Source: Pseudomonadales bacterium (GTDB taxonomy: Bacteria > Pseudomonadota > Gammaproteobacteria > Pseudomonadales > Pseudohongiellaceae). Taken from it: DNA of 41,971 nt. Both the position numbers and the translations under genes were made by a program. Below are positions 22,084 through 28,288 of this stretch, in pieces. Below the pieces are notes generated by a model. It was not told the DNA's origin. It worked only from the letters and a program-made list of their open reading frames with translations, and made no database searches. The stretch is taken from positions 1 through 41,971 of the forward strand of contig JAJECW010000137.1 of NCBI GenBank assembly GCA_022821865.1. Direction: 5' to 3'. Numbering within the stretch: position 1 is the stretch's first letter; every line of letters starts with the position of its first letter.

Positions 22084-23271
22084 CTACATTGGCAATATTT
22101 CGTTTGCCAGCGTGGCAAGTGGAACCGCCCGGATTCGCTCGTGCAGGCGGTAGACGCGGTCGCCGGGGTAGATGACGTCGATGCGTTCGAGTTCGAGAGT
22201 CTCCAGCGCCGAAAGCATGGAGCGGGTGCGCTTCGGGGCATCGGTGCGTTTGAACTCAAAGCCGAATCTGCGCGTCCCGCGGCTTACCAGCAGGTCGAGT
22301 TCGGCGCCGCCCTGAGTCGCCCAGTACCAGGCGTCGCCGGGAGGAACTTCGAGCAGACGCAGCACCTGCTCCAGCGCGAAACCTTCAAAACTTGCGCCCA
22401 CCTTGGGATGCCCGGCGAGTTCCCGGGGCGTTGTGACCCGGAGCAGGCTGTGGAGCAAGCCTGAGTCCGCGATGTAAACCTTCGGCGATTTGACGATTCG
22501 CTTGCCGGGATTGACGGTCCATGGTCGTAGCTGACGCACCATGAAAGTCGAACCCAGCAAATCGAGATAACGGCGCACCGCGGTGTGGGAAACGCCGAAA
22601 GCGCGCCCGATTTCCGACCCGTTCCAGGTCTGGCCGTGATAATGCGCAAGCATGGTCCAGAAGTCCCCCATGGTGCGGGATGGAATGTTGGATCCAAGGC
22701 CCGGCAAATCCCTTTCCAGAAACGTGCGGGTAAAGTTTCGCCGCCATTCCATGCTCTGCCGGTGGGTGTCCGGCAGATAGGCCCGGGGGAATCCGCCCCG
22801 GAGCCACAGTCGCCGCCAGTTTTCCGGCCCGGTCTCCACCATGTCGAATCCGGGCAACTCGTGAAAGGCGATGCGGCCGGCCAGCGATTCCGATCCCTGA
22901 TGCAGCAATTCCGGCGAGGCGCTGCCCAGCACCAGGAATCTGGCCGGCGAAGGAGAGCGGTCCGCCAGCACCCGCAGTACGGGAAAGAGTTCAGGACGCA
23001 GTTGCACCTCGTCAATGACGATCAATCCGCGCAACGGCTCAAGCGCCAGCATCGGCTCGTCGAACTGGCCAAGGTCACGGGGGTCTTCAAGGTCGAACCG
23101 GGTAGCTTCGCCATTCCAGCCGCGCATCAGGGCATTGGCAAGCGTCGTCTTGCCCACCTGTCGCGCTCCAAGCAGCGCCACCACCGGATTTTCCCCCAGC
23201 AGCCTGATCAGATTGCGCTCATGCAATGTTCTGGAAACTTCACGCATCTGCGGATATTGAACGATTGTCAT
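22084..23271 (-). CDS. AAA ATPase with C-terminal DUF4143 (PD-(D/E)XK-like) domain, second copy
   Basis: A 395-residue relative of the gene at 302. Walker A is GARQVGKTT (K41) and Walker B LIVIDEVQ. The C-terminal motif has D326 (ELDLLVS) and E339-x-K341 (GFEFKRT), so the D...ExK set looks intact. Shared strings with the first copy include RTFLERD, FWTMLAH and GKRIVKSPK; the two look roughly half identical by eye. Either ATG 23271 or an internal ATG 24 bp on could be the start; no strong Shine-Dalgarno precedes either. The 81-bp double hairpin lies 57 bp upstream in the same orientation relative to the gene as at the first copy. Two inverted repeats cover the start region. The downstream ATPase gene may be its partner. 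Confidence 0.85.
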   Translation of the reverse strand: MTIVQYPQMREVSRTLHERNLIRLLGENPVVALLGARQVGKTTLANALMRGWNGEATRFDLEDPRDLGQFDEPMLALEPLRGLIVIDEVQLRPELFPVLRVLADRSPSPARFLVLGSASPELLHQGSESLAGRIAFHELPGFDMVETGPENWRRLWLRGGFPRAYLPDTHRQSMEWRRNFTRTFLERDLPGLGSNIPSRTMGDFWTMLAHYHGQTWNGSEIGRAFGVSHTAVRRYLDLLGSTFMVRQLRPWTVNPGKRIVKSPKVYIADSGLLHSLLRVTTPRELAGHPKVGASFEGFALEQVLRLLEVPPGDAWYWATQGGAELDLLVSRGTRRFGFEFKRTDAPKRTRSMLSALETLELERIDVIYPGDRVYRLHERIRAVPLATLANEILPM

Positions 23272-23301
23272 TCAATTTACAAGGATAACTTTGCCTTATC
23301 C
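23256..23301. promoter_or_regulatory. Two inverted repeats at the start of the ATPase gene
   Basis: GGATAA/TTATCC (23283-23301, 7-bp spacer) lies just upstream of ATG 23271. ATTGAA/TTCAAT (23256-23276) spans the start codon. The placement suggests operators or a start-site stem-loop; no regulator is recognised. Confidence 0.4.
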
Positions 23302-23328
23302 TGTTCGCCGAGCCAGTCTCGCTACCAC

Positions 23329-23409
23329 TAAGTATTCTCTGAAAAATTCCCTCCCTGGAATTTTTCATTACCGCAAAACAAAAGCGTGGTTTTGTTTTGC
23401 TCACGAATT
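23329..23409 (-). repeat. 81-bp double-hairpin repeat, copy 2
   Basis: This is the inverted partner of 80-160. Both stems are identical to copy 1: GAAAAATTCC/GGAATTTTTC at 23341-23366 and GCAAAACAAAA/TTTTGTTTTGC at 23373-23400. Read toward the ATPase gene at 23271, the order of hairpins matches copy 1. The flanks diverge on both sides, so 81 bp appears to be the repeated unit. Confidence 0.85.
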
Positions 23410-23557
23410 CAATGGCTTGCTCCAGTCACGGAGCATAGCTCCGTACCGTTGCGGCCGCGCTCGAAGCTGCGCTTCGAAAACGCTTGCCTTCACCCATCGA
23501 ATTCGGAGGCACTTCCATGTGCCGCAGGGAAGCTCTGACTTAATCAGAGCTTCCCTG
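23404..23557. other. Run of four further hairpins, structured non-coding DNA
   Basis: Directly after the double hairpin come ACGGAGC/GCTCCGT (23428-23444), TCGAAGC/GCTTCGA (23461-23477), GGCAC/GTGCC (23508-23523) and a 14-bp perfect stem CAGGGAAGCTCTGA/TCAGAGCTTCCCTG (23525-23557, loop CTTAA). The first two sit inside an outer inverted repeat, CGAATTCAATGG (23404-23415) against CCATCGAATTCG (23494-23505), with 11 of 12 matching. No open frame with a ribosome-binding site covers it. It may be a structured RNA, a recombination site or a cluster of element ends. Confidence 0.7.
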
Positions 23558-23558
23558 A

Positions 23559-23825
23559 TTGGATGAAATCGATGCCAAGCGGCCCGAACAGGAGCCATGG
23601 GAAAGGCAGCAAAAGGCTATCGATGATGTCGTCCTGGGATTGGGCAACCATGATCGCGGTCGCCTCATCATGGCCTGTGGAACCGGCAAGACCTTCACTT
23701 CCTTGCGAATCGCTGAGCGGATCGTGAAAGATGGCGAGTCAATTTTGTTCGCTGCGCCAAGCATTGCGCTGGTTTCTCAGGCGCGGCGCGAATGGCTGCG
23801 ACATACCCGGCGCAGGCTCCTATAG
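23559..23825 (+). pseudogene. Fragment of a large restriction helicase (type ISP-like)
   Basis: The 88-residue frame reads like the first helicase motifs of a large restriction enzyme: ERQQKAIDDVV, motif I IMACGTGKTFTSLRIAE, then ILFAAPSIALVSQARREW (motif Ia region). This pattern is known from type ISP single-chain restriction-modification enzymes such as LlaGI. Those run to about 1,500 residues, so most of the gene is missing. The fragment is bounded by an in-frame stop overlapping the last hairpin (23556) on the left and breaks after EWLRHTRR on the right. There the 14-bp word at 23808-23821 occurs. The first codon is TTG without a ribosome-binding site. No nuclease or methylase part remains nearby. 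Confidence 0.7.
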
Positions 23826-23894
23826 CTCTCATAAAACTCCGGGGGGAATTCTGGAGAAAGTACAAAAATACATTTTGAAGCCTTCGGTATCCCG

Positions 23895-25103
23895 CTAAAC
23901 CAATTGCGAAAGGAATGTCCTGGCGGGGACGATGGTGGGCTTGTTGCGCTCGAAGCAGTCGGCTTCGATGTAATCGAGATCGAATGCGATCTGGAAGGCG
24001 TGGCTGGCGCCGGTTTGGGATTGGAACAGGGGGAGGGATTTGGAAAGCTCCGCCCGGCCGCTGGTTTTCACTTCGGCGAGAAACCAGGGGCGCTGGTTCC
24101 GGGTGACGAGGAAATCCACTTCGCGTTTTTGCTTGTCCCTGACGAAATGCAGCCCGAACTCGCCGTGGCCGGCCTCGGTCCACCAGTGGGTGGCCTTCAG
24201 CAGGGCGCTGGCGACGAGGTTTTCCGCCCTGGCGCCGGGGTCTTCGATCTGGGACCAGTCCCAGAGATAGAATTTGGGTTCCTTGCGCAAGCCGCGGGTT
24301 ACATTGCGATGCCAGGGGCGCACACTGAAACAGTAATACAGCGACTCGAGCACGGCGGTCCAGCGGCGGATGCTGTCGACCGACGCCCGGACTTCGCGCG
24401 CCAGCTTTGCATGGCTGGTGAGTTGGCCGACGTGTCTTGCAAGATTGATCGCCAGCATTTCCACCTGGCCGAGTTCCTGGATTCTGGTCAGGTCGCGCAG
24501 GTCTTCCCGCAGCAATTGTTCATTGCGCAGTTTTTTCCAGCGTGCGTGGAAGCGGTCATCGGCCTTGAGAAAGGGTTCCGGGAAACCGCCGTGGCGCCAC
24601 AGCGCCCGCCACTGGACTTCGTCGATGGCACCGGGCGGGGAGACCAGCGAGTCCGTATCGCCTGTGTTCAGGCATTCCGCCAGCGAAAGCGGGTGAAGCG
24701 TGTGAGGGAAATAGCGCCCCATGAGGCTGTCGCCGGCGCGCTTGAACACGTCGAGGCGCGCGCTGCCGGTAACGAAAACATGTGCCTGGTTTTCATGCAC
24801 GTCAAAGAACCCCTTGAGGAAGTCCCGCCAGCCACGGTATTTGTGCAGTTCGTCAAAGGCGCAGAAGGGTTTTTCGGCGAGCAGCCGGTCAAGCCCCAGC
24901 AGCCCGGCAACGGCTTCCGGCCCGTCAAGGATTGACCCGCGATGGGTCTGGTTGTCCCAGTTGAAATATTCTCCCGAGGCAAAGCTTTCTCCGAGTTGCC
25001 GGGCGATAGTCGTCTTGCCCACCTGTCTTGGGCCGGAAACCAGCAGCATTTGCCGGTTCTGCCGGAAATGAGCCAGGAAACTCTCCAGGTATCGCCGTTG
25101 CAT
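23895..25103 (-). CDS. AAA ATPase with C-terminal DUF4143 (PD-(D/E)XK-like) domain, third copy
   Basis: A 402-residue AAA_14/DUF4143-type protein, more distant from the other two. Walker A is GPRQVGKTT (K30); the Walker B position reads FCAFDELHK. VFVTGSARLDVF is a sensor-like strand. The C-terminal region has D330 (REVDFLVTR) and E344-x-K346 (LAEVKTS), a clear D...ExK pattern. ATG 25103 is chosen because AAAGG lies just upstream; an in-frame TTG at 25124 is possible. It has its own promoter at 25146-25173. No double hairpin precedes it. Family members are widespread and mostly uncharacterised. Confidence 0.85.
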   Translation of the reverse strand: MQRRYLESFLAHFRQNRQMLLVSGPRQVGKTTIARQLGESFASGEYFNWDNQTHRGSILDGPEAVAGLLGLDRLLAEKPFCAFDELHKYRGWRDFLKGFFDVHENQAHVFVTGSARLDVFKRAGDSLMGRYFPHTLHPLSLAECLNTGDTDSLVSPPGAIDEVQWRALWRHGGFPEPFLKADDRFHARWKKLRNEQLLREDLRDLTRIQELGQVEMLAINLARHVGQLTSHAKLAREVRASVDSIRRWTAVLESLYYCFSVRPWHRNVTRGLRKEPKFYLWDWSQIEDPGARAENLVASALLKATHWWTEAGHGEFGLHFVRDKQKREVDFLVTRNQRPWFLAEVKTSGRAELSKSLPLFQSQTGASHAFQIAFDLDYIEADCFERNKPTIVPARTFLSQLV

Positions 25104-25145
25104 GAATTTGACCTTTTGATGCAATGTCGTAGAAAAATCATGACT

Positions 25146-25173
25146 ATTTTACGCATATGCATCATATGGTCAA
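25146..25173 (-). promoter_or_regulatory. Promoter with internal dyad for the third ATPase
   Basis: On the minus strand TTGACC (25173-25168) and TAAAAT (25151-25146) are 16 bp apart. The spacer contains ATATG-ATG-CATAT, a dyad that could bind a repressor. The start codon lies about 35 nt downstream of the expected transcript start. Confidence 0.6.
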
Positions 25174-25220
25174 GTTTTTAATGTACGGCGGATATGGGCT
25201 CCCAAGGAGATTCTGCGACT

Positions 25221-25340
25221 GCGCTTCGCTCCGCGCGGAATGACAGGGGGGCCTCGCTTCGCGAAGAATGACGGGCCCTTGGCTCCGCTTAGTATGACAT
25301 TGGGGGAGAGCTTCGCTCCGTATAATGTGGCCTTGGGGTG
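25221..25340. repeat. Four degenerate tandem units of about 30 bp
   Basis: Units begin near 25221, 25251, 25283 and 25310. Each has a CTTCGCTCCG-like start, then an AATGACA-like core (GGAATGACAG, AGAATGACGG, AGTATGACAT, ATAATGTGG) and a G-rich end. This resembles a common intergenic repeat type of GC-rich Proteobacteria. The last unit contains TATAAT. Confidence 0.6.
25321..25326 (+). promoter_or_regulatory. Possible -10 box for korAB
   Basis: TATAAT lies 87 bp before the GTG start of korA. The nearest -35-like word, TTGGGG at 25300-25305, is only 15 bp away. The box lies inside the last degenerate repeat unit. Confidence 0.35.
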
Positions 25341-25412
25341 AAGGGCGGAGAGGGGGCGGGATCGCAAATCTGGTAGAATCCCGCCTCTTGCCTTGCCGTT
25401 GGGCATTTTTCC

Positions 25413-27299
25413 GTGGAATTGACCGAAGAAAAGCTGGACGAGCGCCATCTCGACGAACGAGAGGTCGTGGATGTCGTCGTGCGTTTCGCGGGAGATTCCG
25501 GCGACGGCATGCAATTGACCGGCGCCAATTTCACCCTGGCGACGGCTCTCTACGGCAACGATCTGTCGACCTTCCCCGATTTTCCCGCCGAAATCCGCGC
25601 CCCGGTGGGCGCGACTTTCGGCGTTTCGGCCTTTCAGATTTATTTCGGCTCGGAAGACGTCACCACCGCCGGCGACGCGCTCGATGTGCTGGTGGCGATG
25701 AATCCGGCCGCGCTGGCGACCAATCTGGCCAATGTGGTGGACGGCGGCCTGGTGATCGCGGACCGGGGAGCCTTCACCGCCAAGAACCTGGCCAAGGCCG
25801 GCTATGCCGCCAATCCGCTGGATGACGGATCCCTGGCCGGCCACCGGCTGCTGGATATCGACATCTCGGCCCAGGCGCTTGCCGCCGCGGAGCCCTTCGG
25901 GCTGGGCCACAAGGCGAGCCTGCGTTGCAAGAACATGTGGACCCTGGGCCTGGTCATGTGGCTTTTCGACCGCGACCTCGGCGCCACCGTCAATAATCTC
26001 AAGACCAAGTTCGCCAAAAGGCCGGAAATCGCCGGGGCCAATATCGCCGCGCTCAATGCCGGCCACGCCTTCGGCGAAACCGCCGAGTTGCCCTCGGGGA
26101 TTCATGTTTACCGCGTTCCCCAGGCCCGGTCGGCGCCCGGGCTGTATCGCAATGTCACCGGCACCCAGGCGCTGGCCTGGGGGTTGCTGGCGGGAGCCGA
26201 ACTGTCCGGCATCGAGTTGCTGTTCGCCTCGTACCCGATCACGCCGGCGTCCAATCTCCTGCATGAGCTTTCCAACCGCGGGGATTTCCGCGTCGGCACC
26301 TTCCAGGCCGAAGACGAGATCGCCGCGGTCTGCACGGCCATCGGCGCGTCCTTCGCCGGTTCACTGGGGGTGACTTCGAGCGCCGGCCCGGGCGTGGCGC
26401 TGAAATCCGAAGGCATGTCGCTGGCGATTTCCACCGAGTTGCCGCTGTTGGTGATCGACACCCAGCGCGGCGGCCCGTCCACCGGCCTGCCCACCAAGAC
26501 CGAACAGTCCGACCTCAACATGGCCCTGTTCGGCCGCCACGGTGATACGCCGCTGCCGGTGATCGCTCCCGCCACCCCGCCGGAATGTTTCGACATGGCC
26601 CGGGAAGCGGTGCGTCTGGCGACAGGATACATGACGCCGGTGATGCTCCTGTCCGACGGTTATCTGGCCAATGCCGCCGAGCGCTGGAGAATTCCCCGGG
26701 TGGAAGATTTGGCCCGGACACCCGTGAAATTCGCCGGGGATTCCGGGGAATTCCGGCCCTCGAGGCGCGACCCGCAAAGCCTGGCGCGAAACTGGGCGCG
26801 GCCCGGCACGCCGGGGCTCGAACATCGCATCGGCGGCATCGAGAGCGACCACGACAGCGGCAATATCTCCTACGAGCCCGCCAACCACCAGCGAATGACC
26901 GACCTGCGGCAGGCCAAAATCGCCGGCATCGCCCATGACATTCCCTCGCAGGAAGTCGATCAGGGCGCCGCTTCCGGCAAACTGGCCGTGGTGGGCTGGG
27001 GCTCCACCTATGGCGCGATCCACCAGGGCGTCAAGCGCGCCAGGGGGGAGGGGCACGACGTTTCCCATATCCATGTGCGCCACCTGTGCCCCTTGCCGCG
27101 CAATCTCGGCGAATTGCTCGGGGGTTTTGACGCGGTGCTCGTGCCGGAAATGAACACCGGTCAGTTCGCCCGCCTGCTGCGGGCGGAATATCTGCTCGAT
27201 GTGGAAAGCCTGGGCAAGGTTTCCGGGCAGCCGTTCAAGATCGGCGAAATCCTGGCGGCGATCCATGCCAAATGCCGGAAGGAGGGACCGGCGCAATGA
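25413..27299 (+). CDS. korA: 2-oxoacid:ferredoxin oxidoreductase subunit alpha (gamma-alpha fusion)
   Basis: A 628-residue fused gamma-alpha subunit of a 2-oxoacid:acceptor oxidoreductase, most like the 2-oxoglutarate type. The N-terminal gamma part has VVRFAGDSGDGMQLTGANF. The alpha part has FASYPITPASNLLHEL, EDEIAAVCTAIGASFAG, TSSAGPGVALKSEG and DTQRGGPSTGLPTKTEQSDL. The enzyme oxidises a 2-oxoacid to acyl-CoA and reduces ferredoxin. The start is GTG at 25413 without a clear Shine-Dalgarno; no better start precedes the conserved region. The stop overlaps the korB start (ATGA). The substrate is inferred from family resemblance only. Confidence 0.88.
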   Translation: MELTEEKLDERHLDEREVVDVVVRFAGDSGDGMQLTGANFTLATALYGNDLSTFPDFPAEIRAPVGATFGVSAFQIYFGSEDVTTAGDALDVLVAMNPAALATNLANVVDGGLVIADRGAFTAKNLAKAGYAANPLDDGSLAGHRLLDIDISAQALAAAEPFGLGHKASLRCKNMWTLGLVMWLFDRDLGATVNNLKTKFAKRPEIAGANIAALNAGHAFGETAELPSGIHVYRVPQARSAPGLYRNVTGTQALAWGLLAGAELSGIELLFASYPITPASNLLHELSNRGDFRVGTFQAEDEIAAVCTAIGASFAGSLGVTSSAGPGVALKSEGMSLAISTELPLLVIDTQRGGPSTGLPTKTEQSDLNMALFGRHGDTPLPVIAPATPPECFDMAREAVRLATGYMTPVMLLSDGYLANAAERWRIPRVEDLARTPVKFAGDSGEFRPSRRDPQSLARNWARPGTPGLEHRIGGIESDHDSGNISYEPANHQRMTDLRQAKIAGIAHDIPSQEVDQGAASGKLAVVGWGSTYGAIHQGVKRARGEGHDVSHIHVRHLCPLPRNLGELLGGFDAVLVPEMNTGQFARLLRAEYLLDVESLGKVSGQPFKIGEILAAIHAKCRKEGPAQ

Positions 27300-28282
27300 A
27301 TCAGGCGAACCTGACATTAAAGGATTTCGCTTCGGACCAGGAAGTGCGCTGGTGCCCGGGCTGCGGCGACTACGCCATCCTGAAAACCGTGCAGAAACTG
27401 TTGCCGACCCTGGGCCGGCCGAGGGAAAACCAGGTGTTCGTTTCCGGCATCGGCTGCTCCTCGCGCTTCCCCTATTACATGAACACCTACGGCTTCCACA
27501 CCATCCACGGCCGGGCGCCGGCCATCGCCACCGGGGTCAAGCTGGCGAACCCGGAGCTGGATGTGTGGGTGATTACCGGCGATGGCGACGGCCTGAGCAT
27601 CGGCGGCAATCACATGATGCACACCCTGCGCCGCAATCTCGATCTGCAGATTCTGCTGTTCAACAACGAGATCTACGGCCTGACCAAGGGACAGTATTCG
27701 CCGACTTCACGGCTGGGAACCCGCTCGCCGTCTTCACCCGCGGGCTCCATCGACCCGCCTCTGTCTCCCTGCGCCGTGGCGCTCGGCGCCGGCGGCGCCT
27801 TCGTCGCCCGCTCCATCGACACCCACGCCAAACACCTGTCGGCGGTCATCGGCGCCGGGCATGCCCACAAGGGAACGGCCTTTATCGAAATCCTGCAGAA
27901 CTGCCCGATCTACAACGACGGCATCTTCGAGCCGGTGAAGGACCGCGCCACCGCGCCGGATTTCCGGGTGGAAGTCGAGCACGGCAAGCCCATCGTCTTT
28001 GGTCGGGACGGTGAAAAGGCGATTCGTCTGGACCGGGAGCGGCTTTGCCTGGAAGTGACCGGCGCGGACGCCGAAGATGTGCTCGTCCACGACGAAAGCA
28101 ATCCGGTTCTCGCGCAACTGCTCGCGGCCATGGGCGGCCCCGGTTTTCCCATCGCCATCGGGGTTCTTTACCGGCACCGGCAGCCAAGCTTCGACGAAGA
28201 ATTCTCCCGCCGCAAGGGCAAGTCGAAAGAAGGCAATCTCGCCGCCCTGCTGCAAAGCGGCAATACCTGGGTCGTTGACTGA
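27296..28282 (+). CDS. korB: 2-oxoacid:ferredoxin oxidoreductase subunit beta
   Basis: A 328-residue beta subunit carrying thiamine diphosphate and, in this type, a 4Fe-4S cluster. Seen: RWCPGCGDYAIL, SGIGCSSRFPYYM, the ThDP motif GDGDGLSIGGNHMMH, and FNNEIYGLTKGQYSPTS. GGAGGGA lies 10 bp before ATG 27296, and the start overlaps the korA stop, so the two are translationally coupled. The gene ends 6 bp from the convergent secreted-protein gene. Confidence 0.92.
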   Translation: MNQANLTLKDFASDQEVRWCPGCGDYAILKTVQKLLPTLGRPRENQVFVSGIGCSSRFPYYMNTYGFHTIHGRAPAIATGVKLANPELDVWVITGDGDGLSIGGNHMMHTLRRNLDLQILLFNNEIYGLTKGQYSPTSRLGTRSPSSPAGSIDPPLSPCAVALGAGGAFVARSIDTHAKHLSAVIGAGHAHKGTAFIEILQNCPIYNDGIFEPVKDRATAPDFRVEVEHGKPIVFGRDGEKAIRLDRERLCLEVTGADAEDVLVHDESNPVLAQLLAAMGGPGFPIAIGVLYRHRQPSFDEEFSRRKGKSKEGNLAALLQSGNTWVVD

Positions 28283-28288
28283 GAAAAA

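Noticed and set aside
23404-23557. Integron attC site or retron RNA as an explanation of the hairpin run
   Set aside because: No integrase or reverse transcriptase gene lies nearby, and the core-site motifs expected for attC were not recognised.
25170-26264. A minus-strand frame with repeated VI-x-x-GAK strings
   Set aside because: The repeats arise from the degenerate DNA repeat at 25221-25340, and the rest is antisense to korA.
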